Below, one piece after another: positions 1 to 8,107 of a stretch of 50,091 bases of DNA (the stretch's first letter is position 1; each line of letters begins with the position of its first letter). The stretch is from Chloroflexota bacterium (GTDB taxonomy: Bacteria; Chloroflexota; UBA11872; UBA12225), in the NCBI GenBank assembly GCA_030447525.1, contig JAUJOR010000019.1:43073-93163 (forward strand), given 5' to 3'. A model generated the notes under the pieces. The model made no database searches. It saw only the letters and a list, made by a program, of their open reading frames with translations, and was not told the DNA's origin. Both the position numbers and the translations under genes were made by a program.

Positions 1-23
1 GGCCAGCAGGAGGGGAGGCCGGG

Positions 24-542
24 CTAGCGCCCGGCGACGTCCCGCCGCGGCCCCGTGTCAGGGGCAATGGTGGCTACCGGCAGATCGCCGTCGGCAATCA
101 GGACGGTGGTACAGAAGGCGCAGCGGCGGGCAGATGCAGGGATCTTGCTCAGGCACTCCGGGCACTCCCGCGTCCGTGGCCCTTCCGGCTCCCCACTCTT
201 CATCAGATCCATCAGTCGGTTTACCGGCGTGAGGACGACGAAGTACACCACCATGGCGATGATGATGAAGGACAGCACGGCATTGATGAAGTTGCCAATG
301 CCGAAGATGCTGCCGTTGACGCTGAACGTCCAGGCTGAGAAGTCGGGGATGCCCCCGAAGATACCGAGGATGGGGGTGATGATGTCCTTCACCAAGGACG
401 TGACCACTCCCCCAAAGGCCCCCCCGACGACGACGGCGATGGCCAGGTCGACGACGTTGCCCCGCAAGATGAACTTCTTGAACCCATCCAGCATGCCCGG
501 CACCCGTGCTCTCCTGACGCGCTCCATCGTCCCCCCACTCAT
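24..542 (-). CDS. mscL: Large-conductance mechanosensitive channel MscL with C-terminal zinc-ribbon
   Basis: Homopentameric inner-membrane channel that opens under membrane tension and releases solutes during osmotic downshock. The protein of up to 172 aa starts with the MscL amphipathic helix (MLDGFKKFILRGNVVDLAI), followed by TM1 (AVVVGGAFGGVVTSLVKDII), a periplasmic loop and TM2 (AVLSFIIIAMVVYFVV). MscL is usually about 130-150 aa; the extra length is a cytoplasmic tail with two CxxC knuckles (CPEC and CAFC, about 15 residues apart) that look like a zinc ribbon replacing the usual charged helix bundle. Three starts are possible: 542, 527 (G-rich stretch just upstream) and 494 (directly at MLDGF). 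It is divergent from the epimerase at 711. Identification is very secure; the zinc-ribbon reading rests on Cys spacing only. Confidence 0.96.
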   Translation of the reverse strand: MSGGTMERVRRARVPGMLDGFKKFILRGNVVDLAIAVVVGGAFGGVVTSLVKDIITPILGIFGGIPDFSAWTFSVNGSIFGIGNFINAVLSFIIIAMVVYFVVLTPVNRLMDLMKSGEPEGPRTRECPECLSKIPASARRCAFCTTVLIADGDLPVATIAPDTGPRRDVAGR

Positions 543-710
543 CCCCAGCGGCGATAGCCTGCCACAGCGGCCCAGGCATTGCCAAGCGCCGGCTCTTGTC
601 TTCTTGGCTCCTGTCGTGGCTGCCCGCCCCTGCCGCTATACTTCCGCCCGGCGCCGGCGCCCCTGCGGCGCCCGGCCTTGAGCCTCGGGACGTGCTTGGG
701 AGGGTAGGGA

Positions 711-1469
711 GTGAAGGTCTTACTCATCGGGGGCTCAGGTCACGTGGGGTCGTTCCTCACGCCGTACTTACGCCGGCACCATGACCTACGTGTGCTGGAC
801 CTCCAGCCACCGCGCCACGCGGGCCTGGAGTACGTCGCGGGCTCAGCCACCGACCCGGACGCCCTGCGCCGGGCGCTGCAAGGCGTGGACGCCTTTATCT
901 GGCTGGTGATGCGTCACGGTCAGGGGGGATCGGTCACTACCCAGAACCTCCCTACTATCGTGGAGAACTACGACGTCAACACCAAGGGACTGCACCTCCT
1001 GCTCTACATGGCCCAGGAAGTGGGCGTGATGCGGGGGGTGTACACCAGCACGATGAGCGTCCACTACCGCAAGCGGGACAGCTACCCGGGCGAGGAGCTG
1101 GTACCCCTGGATACCCCCAGCGTCTACGGCCTGACCAAAGGATTCGGCGAGCTGATCTGTCAGTACTTCGCCCGCTGGTTTGACATGAACCTGATCGCCC
1201 TGCGCATCACCGGTCCCCGGACGCGCGAGCAATGGTTGGAGGAGCGTCGCCACCCCCGCGTCTACCCCGATGGGAGCCGGATCTACGTTACCGACGAAGA
1301 GGACCTGGCGGAGGCCTATCTACGATCCCTGGAGGCGGTGCAGACCGGCCACGGGCGATTCGACGCCGTCTTCATCGCCGGGGACGAGCAGGAGACGGAG
1401 CACAACCTGTCCAAGGCCCGGCGCCTCCTCGGCTGGGAGCCACGGGCGCAGCGCCTGCTGGAGGGGTAG
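711..1469 (+). CDS. NAD-dependent epimerase/dehydratase (extended SDR)
   Basis: Short extended-SDR protein of 252 aa. The N-terminus has the nucleotide-binding GGSGHVG motif in a Rossmann beta-alpha-beta, and a YxxxK catalytic pair is visible in VYGLTKGFGE, typical of sugar epimerases, dehydratases or reductases acting on sugars or sugar acids. The GTG start at 711 follows a purine-rich Shine-Dalgarno (GGGAGGGTAGGGA). A -10-like TATACT lies at 637-642. It is the first gene of a plus-strand run with the ThDP enzyme, an SDR and GH88, suggesting a role in carbohydrate catabolism. It is shorter than typical UDP-glucose epimerases (about 310-330 aa), with a reduced C-terminal substrate domain. The substrate cannot be read from the sequence. 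Confidence 0.88.
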   Translation: MKVLLIGGSGHVGSFLTPYLRRHHDLRVLDLQPPRHAGLEYVAGSATDPDALRRALQGVDAFIWLVMRHGQGGSVTTQNLPTIVENYDVNTKGLHLLLYMAQEVGVMRGVYTSTMSVHYRKRDSYPGEELVPLDTPSVYGLTKGFGELICQYFARWFDMNLIALRITGPRTREQWLEERRHPRVYPDGSRIYVTDEEDLAEAYLRSLEAVQTGHGRFDAVFIAGDEQETEHNLSKARRLLGWEPRAQRLLEG

Positions 1470-1553
1470 CTGCCTCCCCCTCCCCGGCCCCCGGGCACCG
1501 GGAAGGGCCGGCGGCCAGGGCCAGCGGCAGAGGGCTCAGGGAGCAAGACAATC

Positions 1554-3203
1554 GTGCGCACGATAGACGCCATCGCCGACGTCCTGAAGCAGGAAGGCAT
1601 CCGCTATCTCCCCTGCTATCCCACAACGCCCCTGATCGAGGCCTGCGCCCAGGCGGGTATCCGGCCGGTGATCTGCCGCCAGGAGCGCGTCGGCGTCGGC
1701 ATTGCCGACGGCTTGACACGCGTCACCGACGGGGAGACTCCCGGCGTCTTTGCCATGCAGTTCGGCCCCGGCGCGGAGAACGCCTTTGCCGGGGTGGCGA
1801 CGGCCTTTTCGGATTCCGTGCCCCTCTTGCTGCTCCCGCTGGGGCACCCCGAGGACCGGCAGGGGATTGCCCCCCTCTTCAACGCCCTCACCGGATTCGC
1901 CGGCGTGACCAAGCGCGTGGAGCGCATCACCTCCCCCGGACGCACGGGAGACGTCCTGCGCCGCGCCTTTGGTGCCCTGCGCCAGGGGCGCCCCGGGCCG
2001 GTGATGGTGGAGATCCCGGCGGACGTCGCCGTCCAGTCCGCGCCGCTGGCCTACCGCCCGGTGCCACGCACCGTCTCCGCCGGCGATCCGCGGGATGTCG
2101 CGGGCGCCGCCCGCGCCCTGTGTGGCGCCGCCCGGCCCGTCGTCCTCGCCGGGCAGGGCGTCCTGTACGCCGGGGCGACCGACGAGCTCGTCGCCCTGGC
2201 CGAGCTCCTCAGTCTGCCGGTGGCTACTACCTTGCTGGGCAAGAGCGCCTTCCCGGAGACGCACCCCCTGGCCCTCGGCTGCGGCACCGGCGTCATGCCG
2301 GCGGCGGTGCACGAGTTCGTCGAGCGGGCGGACGTCATCCTCGCCGCCGGTACCAGCCTCACCCGCCACTTCCTGACCATGCCCCTCCCGGAGGGGAAAA
2401 CGCTGATCCACACCACCAACGACCCGGCCGACCTATGGAAGGACTACCCGGTCGATCACCCCATCCTCGGCGACGCCAAGCTCGTCCTGCGCCAGCTGCA
2501 CCAGGCCTGTCAGGAGATCGTCGGGCGTGACGGGAAGGTGGATCCGGCAGTGCCCGCGACCATCGCCGCCCGCCACGAGGCGTGGCTCGCCGCCTGGCAT
2601 CCCAAGCTGACCAGCGACTGCCGCCCCCTCGATCCGTACCGCGTGATCTGGGACTTTACGCAAGTCTTCGATCCGGCGGAGTGCATCGTGACGCACGATT
2701 CGGGCAACCCGCGGGGACAGCTCGTCCCCTTCTACCGCGCCGCCGGGCCACGGGGCTTCCTGGGATGGGGCAAGTCCCACGGGCTGGGCACCGGCCTGGG
2801 GCTGGTCATGGGGGCCAAGCTGGCCCGTCCGGAGAAGGTATGTGTCAACTTCATGGGAGACGCCGCCTTTGGCATGGTGGGGCTGGACTTCGAGACGGCG
2901 GTGCGTCACGGCATCCCCATCATCACCGTCGTCTTGAACAATAGGGGTATGGCTTCCGAGGCGCGGGCCATGCCCCACGCCGAGGCGGCCTTCCACACCA
3001 GCGACATGAGGGGCGACTACGCCGCCATTGGCCGCGCCCTGGGGGGACACGCCGAGCGCATCGAAGACCCGGCCGAGATCGCCCCGGCCTTCCAGCGCGC
3101 CCGGCGCATCACCGCCGAGGAGGGCCGGCCGGTGCTCCTGGAGTTCATCACCGCCCGCGAGACCGCCGCCTCCACTCCCGGCCGGCGCTTCCTCCCCGCC
3201 TGA
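1554..3203 (+). CDS. Thiamine-diphosphate-dependent enzyme (acetolactate synthase/benzoylformate decarboxylase-like)
   Basis: 549-aa protein with the three-domain architecture of ThDP decarboxylases and carboligases. The N-terminal PYR domain carries the catalytic Glu in CRQERVGVGIADG; the central domain (about residues 190-330) has ARPVVLAGQG; the C-terminal PP domain has the cofactor/Mg motif GDAAFGM followed by VLNNRGM. The reaction would be decarboxylation or carboligation of a 2-oxo acid, but the substrate is not recognisable. GTG start at 1554, with GGGAG about 12 nt upstream. Spacing to the SDR at 3231 is only 27 nt. In sugar-catabolic clusters such enzymes often act on 2-keto acids or cyclic diketones; that is inference here. 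It is not clearly IlvB: no small subunit gene is nearby. Confidence 0.9.
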   Translation: MRTIDAIADVLKQEGIRYLPCYPTTPLIEACAQAGIRPVICRQERVGVGIADGLTRVTDGETPGVFAMQFGPGAENAFAGVATAFSDSVPLLLLPLGHPEDRQGIAPLFNALTGFAGVTKRVERITSPGRTGDVLRRAFGALRQGRPGPVMVEIPADVAVQSAPLAYRPVPRTVSAGDPRDVAGAARALCGAARPVVLAGQGVLYAGATDELVALAELLSLPVATTLLGKSAFPETHPLALGCGTGVMPAAVHEFVERADVILAAGTSLTRHFLTMPLPEGKTLIHTTNDPADLWKDYPVDHPILGDAKLVLRQLHQACQEIVGRDGKVDPAVPATIAARHEAWLAAWHPKLTSDCRPLDPYRVIWDFTQVFDPAECIVTHDSGNPRGQLVPFYRAAGPRGFLGWGKSHGLGTGLGLVMGAKLARPEKVCVNFMGDAAFGMVGLDFETAVRHGIPIITVVLNNRGMASEARAMPHAEAAFHTSDMRGDYAAIGRALGGHAERIEDPAEIAPAFQRARRITAEEGRPVLLEFITARETAASTPGRRFLPA

Positions 3204-3215
3204 GCCCGCCCCCGC

Positions 3216-3221
3216 TACAAT
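3216..3221 (+). promoter_or_regulatory. -10-like element for the SDR gene
   Basis: TACAAT lies 9 nt before the GTG at 3231 with no Shine-Dalgarno between, consistent with a leaderless or near-leaderless transcript. No convincing -35 is visible. Confidence 0.4.
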
Positions 3222-3230
3222 GCTCCTGTT

Positions 3231-4061
3231 GTGGTACAGCACGACGCGCAGGGCTCGGACGCCGCCGGTCGAGTGGCCTTGATCACCGGGGCGTCGCGCG
3301 GGATCGGCCGGGGGATCGCCCTGGAGCTGGCCCGCGCCGGTGGCTACCACCTGGCCATCAACTACCTCGCCAACGAAGGGGCGGCCTACGAGACGGCCTC
3401 GGCCTGCCGCGCCGTCGGGCGGGAGGCCGGCCACGAGCTTCGTGCCGAGATCGTCCGCGGGGACGTCGCCAGCGCCGCTGATCGCCAGGGGCTGATCGAC
3501 TTCGTTCGGGAGCGCTACGGGCGCCTCGACCTCCTGGTCAACAACGCCGGGGTGGCCCCCAGTGTGCGGGCGGACATCCTCGAGGCCACCGAGGAGAGCT
3601 TCGACCGCCTGGTGCAGATCAACCTCAAAGGGCCCTACTTTCTGACCCAGCTCGCCGCCCGCTACATGATCGAGCAGCTCGGCGGCCGGCCGGCGGCCCC
3701 GGGGACGCGCAACGTCGTCACGATCACCAGCATCTCGGCCTACACCGCCAGCGTGAACCGGGGAGACTACTGCATCGCCAAGGCCGGCCTGGCGATGCAC
3801 ACCAAGCTGTGGGCCGCGCGCCTGGCGGAGTGCGGCATCGGCGTCTTCGAGATCCAGCCGGGGGTCATCGAGACGGACATGACTGCAGCGGTGCGGGCGC
3901 GCTACGACGCCCTCTTCGCCGCCGACCTGACCCCCTTCCCCCGCTGGGGCACCCCCGCCGACGTGGGCAAGGCCGTCACCGCCGTTGCCCGCGGTCACTT
4001 CCCGTACAGCACCGGCATGGTCATAGACGTCGACGGTGGCTTTCGTCTCCGGCGCCTCTAG
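3231..4061 (+). CDS. SDR-family oxidoreductase, 3-oxoacyl-ACP-reductase-like
   Basis: Classical short-chain dehydrogenase of 276 aa. Visible motifs are TGASRGIG (NAD(P) binding, residues about 21-28), LLVNNAG, a catalytic Ser in TITSISAYTAS and the YxxxK pair in DYCIAKAG, ending in a C-terminal VIDVDGG. It probably interconverts a sugar or sugar-acid hydroxyl and ketone; the FabG-like name reflects similarity rather than a fatty-acid role. It follows the ThDP enzyme by 27 nt and precedes the GH88 hydrolase by 104 nt. The first 15 residues before the fold are poorly conserved-looking, so the true start may be the GTG within GRVALITG, but the TACAAT box just upstream supports 3231. Confidence 0.9.
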   Translation: MVQHDAQGSDAAGRVALITGASRGIGRGIALELARAGGYHLAINYLANEGAAYETASACRAVGREAGHELRAEIVRGDVASAADRQGLIDFVRERYGRLDLLVNNAGVAPSVRADILEATEESFDRLVQINLKGPYFLTQLAARYMIEQLGGRPAAPGTRNVVTITSISAYTASVNRGDYCIAKAGLAMHTKLWAARLAECGIGVFEIQPGVIETDMTAAVRARYDALFAADLTPFPRWGTPADVGKAVTAVARGHFPYSTGMVIDVDGGFRLRRL

Positions 4062-4111
4062 ATGCATCCACGGCCCATCTGCAGCACCCTCACAGATCGC
4101 GAACCGGCCCG

Positions 4112-4165
4112 TGACCTCCCTGCCGGAGGCAGAGCGCCCATGACTTCCCTGCCGCAGGCAGTGCA
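4112..4165 (+). repeat. Two tandem hairpin units in the GH88 leader
   Basis: A 21-nt unit starting at 4112 recurs at 4141 (period 29, two differences). Each carries a perfect small stem: CTGCC-GGA-GGCAG at 4120-4132 and CTGCC-GCA-GGCAG at 4149-4161. The second ends 4 nt before the ATG at 4166, where a ribosome-binding site would lie, and no clear Shine-Dalgarno is present. Confidence 0.7.
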
Positions 4166-5611
4166 ATGAACGTCAACGACGATCTTACGGCCGAAGCGCT
4201 CCGCCCCAAGGCGGAGCGCCTTTTCGCCCTCTCAGGGGAGAAGATCCGGGCGGTAGAGGCCAGCTGGAACCCCGACCATGGTACGCCGGTCTTCACCGTC
4301 CGGGGGCGCTACACCACCCGGGGGTGGACGGAGTGGACGCAAGGCTTTCAGTTCGGCTCCGCCCTGCTCCAGTTTGACGCCACCGGCGACGAGGCCTTCC
4401 TGGAGCTGGGCCGGCGCAAGACCCTGGAGGTGATGGCCAGCCACGTCAGCCACGTGGGGGTGCACGACCATGGCTTCAACAATGTCTCCACCTACGGCAA
4501 CCTCTGGCGCCTGCAGCGCGAGGGGCGCATCCCCGATGACCCCTGGCAGCGCCACTTCTGCGAGCTGGCGCTCAAGGTATCCGGCGCTGTCCAGGCAGCG
4601 CGCTGGACAGAGGCCCGCGCTACGCCGGAGGCCCCGCGAGGCAGCGCCGGCTACATCTACTCCTTTAACGGCCCTCACTCCCTCTTTGCCGACACGATGC
4701 GCTCCCTGCGCTCCCTGGCCATCGCCCACCAGCTGGGCCATGCCTTGATGGGGGAGCGTGACCAGAGGATCTCCTTGCTCGGCCGGCTGATCCGGCATGC
4801 CGAGACCAACGCCCGCTTCAACGTCTACTTCGGAGAGGGGCGCGACGCCTATGACCTCCGGGGACGGGTGGCGCACGAGAGCGTCTTCAACGTGCTGGAC
4901 GGGAACTACCGCAGTCCCAGCTCCCAGCAGGGCTACTCCCCCTTCACTACCTGGACACGGGGACACGCCTGGTGCCTGTGCGGCTACCCTGAGCAGCTGG
5001 AGTTTCTGGAGACCGTTTCCGACGCCGAGTTGGAGCCCTATGGAGGGCGCCCGCGCATCGAGGGGGGGCTGCGCCGGGCCGCGGTGGCCGTGGCCGACTT
5101 CTATCTCCAAGAGACCCCTTTGGACGGGATCCCCTATTGGGATACCGGCGCCCCGGGCCTGACCCGGCTGGGCGACTACCTCGACCGGCCGGCCGACCCG
5201 TTCAACGACGAGGAGCCGGTGGACAGCTCGGCGGCCGCTATCGCCGCCCAGGGGTTGTTGCGCCTGGGAAACTACCTCCGGCGTCAGGGCGACGCCCCCG
5301 CCGGGCGGCGCTACCGAGACGCCGCCTTTACCATCGTCGGCACCCTCTTCGACGAGCCGTACCTGTCCGTGGACGAAGGGCACCAGGGACTCCTCCTGCA
5401 CAGCGTCTACCACCGCCCCAACGGCTGGGATCACGTCCCCCCTGGGGCCAGAGTGCCCCAGGGGGAGTCCTCGATGTGGGGTGACTATCACGCCCGAGAG
5501 CTGGCCCTGCTCCTCCTCCGGGAGGCCGGCGACGGCCCCTACGTCACCTTCTTTACTCCTCTCCCTGAGCCCCTCCCCGGATCGTCCCCGCACCCGGCCG
5601 GCGGGGAGTGA
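4166..5611 (+). CDS. Glycoside hydrolase family 88-like unsaturated glycuronyl hydrolase
   Basis: 481-aa protein resembling the alpha6/alpha6-barrel unsaturated glucuronyl hydrolases, which hydrate the 4,5-unsaturated uronic acid left at oligosaccharide ends by lyases. Family landmarks are visible: HDHGF (Asp about residue 101) and FADTMRSL (Asp about residue 176), matching the two family aspartates; WTRGHAWCLCGY (about residues 266-277); and DSSAAAIAAQGLLRLG near the C-terminal third. No signal peptide, so it acts in the cytoplasm on imported oligosaccharides. Last intact gene of the plus-strand run before the frameshifted OYE gene. An 11-bp GC-rich inverted repeat is embedded in the frame at 5438-5465. 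The GH105 relative is less likely given HDHGF and the DSSAAAI block. Confidence 0.85.
   Translation: MNVNDDLTAEALRPKAERLFALSGEKIRAVEASWNPDHGTPVFTVRGRYTTRGWTEWTQGFQFGSALLQFDATGDEAFLELGRRKTLEVMASHVSHVGVHDHGFNNVSTYGNLWRLQREGRIPDDPWQRHFCELALKVSGAVQAARWTEARATPEAPRGSAGYIYSFNGPHSLFADTMRSLRSLAIAHQLGHALMGERDQRISLLGRLIRHAETNARFNVYFGEGRDAYDLRGRVAHESVFNVLDGNYRSPSSQQGYSPFTTWTRGHAWCLCGYPEQLEFLETVSDAELEPYGGRPRIEGGLRRAAVAVADFYLQETPLDGIPYWDTGAPGLTRLGDYLDRPADPFNDEEPVDSSAAAIAAQGLLRLGNYLRRQGDAPAGRRYRDAAFTIVGTLFDEPYLSVDEGHQGLLLHSVYHRPNGWDHVPPGARVPQGESSMWGDYHARELALLLLREAGDGPYVTFFTPLPEPLPGSSPHPAGGE
5438..5465. repeat. GC-rich inverted repeat inside the GH88 gene
   Basis: Perfect 11-bp arms CCCCCTGGGGC (5438-5448) and GCCCCAGGGGG (5455-5465) with a 6-nt loop. 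It encodes a Pro/Gly-rich turn (PPGARVPQGE). Similar GC palindromes occur at 14231-14263, 15813-15826 and 17701-17730. Confidence 0.7.
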
Positions 5612-5634
5612 GACGAGTATGACTCGAGTCTCTT

Positions 5635-5650
5635 GTGCCCGGCAGGGCAC
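5635..5650. terminator. Small hairpin after the GH88 gene
   Basis: GTGCCC-GGCA-GGGCAC, a 6-bp perfect stem 24 nt after the GH88 stop. No T-tract follows, so it may only weakly terminate or protect the 3' end. Confidence 0.35.
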
Positions 5651-5759
5651 CAGCACCCAATGAGCTGGGACCGCCCGACCGCCCGGCCGGTGGCACGATG
5701 GGGCGTGTGCTCACCAGCGGTTTCCCACCGACGACGACACCCCCGAGACAGCGAGACAC

Positions 5760-7272
5760 ATGGAGAACGAGACGCGCGTCACCGCCGAGCCGGACGGACC
5801 TGATCGGCTGGTCAAGATCCCCACGTTGCGTACCGTGGCGCAGTTCCACGACCACGTCGCCGCCCTGGGCGTCGACCTGCCCGCCGACGAGACCGTGCAG
5901 CAGGGGGCGGACTCGCCCCTCAATCAACCTGGAGGCTCAAGGGGCGCCCCATCGGCAACCGCTGGTGCACGCAGCCGATGGAGGGCTGGGACGGGACGAC
6001 CTCCGGGGGGGTCACCGAGCCGATGCTCCGCCGCTGGCGGCGGTTCGGCGAGAGCGGGGCCAAGCTGATCTGGGGGGCGAGGCCATGGCCGTGCGCCCGG
6101 ACGGCCGGGCCAACCCCAATCAGCTGATCCTCTCCCCGGACAACGCCCCCGGGATCGCCGGCCTGCGCCGGGAGCTGGTGCAGGCTCACGAGCGGGCGTT
6201 CGGGCGCAGCGACGACCTCTTGATCGGCTTTCAGCTGACTCACTCCGGGCGCTTTTGCCGGCCCAACGAGAAGACCCGCTTCGAGCCCCGGGTGGCCTTC
6301 CGCCACCCCTTGCTGGACAGTCGCTTCCGCGTCACCTCCGATGACCAGGTGTGGACGGATGCCGAGCTGCAGGCGCTGGTGCAGGACTATGTCCGGGCCG
6401 CCGGGATTGCATCCGCGTGCGCGCCGACTTCGTGGACGTCAAGCACTGCCACGGCTACCTCCTGCACGAGCTCCTGGGGGGCGCACACCCGCCCCGGGCC
6501 CTACGGCGGGAGTTTCGCCAATCGCACTCGCCTGCTGCGGGAGATCGTAGGGGGCATCCGCGCGCGCCGGCGTGCCGGTGGAGATCGGCGTGCGTCTGAG
6601 CGCCTTCGACTTCGTCCCCTTCCGTCCTGACCCCGAACGGGGCCGTCCCGGCAAGCTGGGCCCGGGGATCCCGGAGGATTTCGCGCCCCACCTCCCCTAC
6701 CGCTACGCCTTCGGCTGTGACCCGGACAACCCCGTGGCCTGGGACCTGACCGAGACCTTCCAGCTGGTGGATCTCCTGGCCGAGGCTCGACGTCCGCCTG
6801 CTCAACCTCAGCGCCGGCTCGCCCTACTACAACCCCCACATCCAGCGCCCGGCGGCCTACCCCCCATCGGACGGCTACCAGCCGCCGGAGGACCCGCTGG
6901 CCGGTGTCGCCCGCCAGGTGGAGATGGTGCGCCGGGTCAAGGCCAGGGCCCCCAGGGCATGATCGTCGTCGGCAGCGCTACTCCTACCTCCAGGAATACC
7001 TCCCCCACGTCGCCCAGCACAACGTCCGCGCCGGCTACGTGGACAGCATCGGCCTGGGGCGTATGGTCCTGTCTTACCCGGAGGCGCCGGCCGACGTCGC
7101 CGGCACGGGGGCCATCAACGGCAAGCGCGTCTGCGCACCTTTAGCGACTGCACCACCGCCCCGCGTAACGGCCTGGCCTCGGGTTGCTATCCCCTGGACG
7201 AGTACTATAAGAAGTCCCCGGCCGCCGCCACCTTACGTGACGTCAAGAAGGCGCCGGCGTCTAGACCGATGA
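5760..7272 (+). pseudogene. NADH:flavin oxidoreductase / old yellow enzyme, multiply frameshifted
   Basis: Conceptual translation gives a nearly full OYE-family protein (FMN TIM-barrel ene-reductase) only if the frame is corrected about nine times. Recognisable blocks: CTQPMEGWDGTTSGG, GFQLTHSGRF, VDVKHCHGYLLHELLG, RPGPYGGSFANRTRLLRE, VPVEIGVRLSAFDF, RLLNLSAGSPYYNPH, then the C-terminal YVDSIGLGRMVLSYPE and LASGCYPLDEYY. Apparent indels: -1 near 5931, -1 in the G-run 6072-6076, -1 near 6420, +1 in the G-run 6476-6481, +1 or -2 near 6562 and near 6785, -1 near 6955, near 6977 and near 7133. Within blocks the protein is well preserved and I saw no in-block stop, so this is either a very recent pseudogene or a patch of sequence errors. 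It continues the direction of the GH88 operon. Confidence 0.85.
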
Positions 7273-7369
7273 GGAAGCAGGTAGGCTTCATCGTGGCCCT
7301 GGTGTGGCCCCACCGGGCTTACCCAAGGCCTTTTCATCAGAGCCGCTCCTGGGGCACCGCCCGCGCGCG

Positions 7370-7454
7370 GTCATGCCGAGCCCGGCGAGACATCCGGGCC
7401 GCGGTCGACGGACGGTGGGACGACTCGCTGATCCCTCGCTGCGCTCGGGATGAC
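7370..7454. repeat. Imperfect inverted repeat of a common dispersed intergenic type
   Basis: Left arm 7370-7394 and right arm 7430-7454 are inverted copies matching at 20 of 25 positions, around a 35-nt spacer. Translated, it yields the spurious HPERSEGSASR / VIPSAARDQ peptides often seen from this class of dispersed palindromic repeat. It lies between the OYE relic and the convergent EVE gene and does not look coding. Confidence 0.65.
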
Positions 7455-7494
7455 CCAGACCCACCGCCCACACCCGATGGAAAGGCCCTGGGGC

Positions 7495-7890
7495 TTACCC
7501 GGCGATAGCCTGCAGCTGCCCTTCCGTGAGAGGGACGACGGAGAGTCGAGAGATGCGCACCAGCGGGCTGCCGGCGAACAAGGGGTTGCCCTTGATCGCC
7601 CCCAGGGGCACGGGCTGCTCCAGGCGCCGGGTGGCCCGCACATCCACGACCGCCAGCTTGGGATCACTGGCCTCCGGGTCGGGGTACGGCTCGGTGGTCA
7701 CCTCGGCCAGTCCCACCGCGGCCCGCTCGCTCCCACTGTGATAGATGACGCAGCGGTCCCCAGGACGCATCTCCCGGATGTGCTGCAGGGCGGTGGGGTT
7801 GCGCACGCCGTCCCAGCGCGTCGACCCCTCACGCTCCAGGTCGCCGTAGCTGTACGTCCCGGGTTCCGTCTTCAGCAGCCAACCGGTCAT
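7495..7890 (-). CDS. EVE-domain protein
   Basis: 131-aa single-domain protein of the EVE (PUA-like) superfamily, thought to recognise modified bases in nucleic acids. Characteristic features are the start WLLKTEPGTYSYGDLEREG, then WDGVRNPTALQHIREMRPGD with the aromatic/Arg-Asn cluster, VIYHSG, and a C-terminal beta strand RISRLSVVPLT. The reading frame is open to 7920, but the family begins at MTGWLLKTEP, giving a start at 7890, preceded by GGATAGGGGC. Convergent with the OYE relic. Function in this organism cannot be narrowed further; stand-alone EVE proteins have been linked to modified-base handling and genome defence. Confidence 0.92.
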   Translation of the reverse strand: MTGWLLKTEPGTYSYGDLEREGSTRWDGVRNPTALQHIREMRPGDRCVIYHSGSERAAVGLAEVTTEPYPDPEASDPKLAVVDVRATRRLEQPVPLGAIKGNPLFAGSPLVRISRLSVVPLTEGQLQAIAG

Positions 7891-8107
7891 GCCCCTATCC
7901 TTCACGCTCGTATCCCTCACGCCCCTGGCCTTGAGGCGGCTGTCCGTCTGGCCCTGTCTTAGCGGCGCACCGCAAGCGCACCGTAGCTCGCCCGCGGGGC
8001 ACAGCTAGACCGCTCTCTTCCTGGGGCCGCGCCCACCCCAGTGGCCGCACCGTTGCAACTCAAGACGTGGCATACAGCGCGCGCATCGCCGTAAACATGG
8101 GCAGCCG

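Noticed and set aside
2433..4166. 577-aa minus-strand open frame opposite the ThDP and SDR genes
   Set aside because: Typical antisense shadow in high-GC DNA; its translation shows no family features, while the plus strand has clear catalytic motifs.
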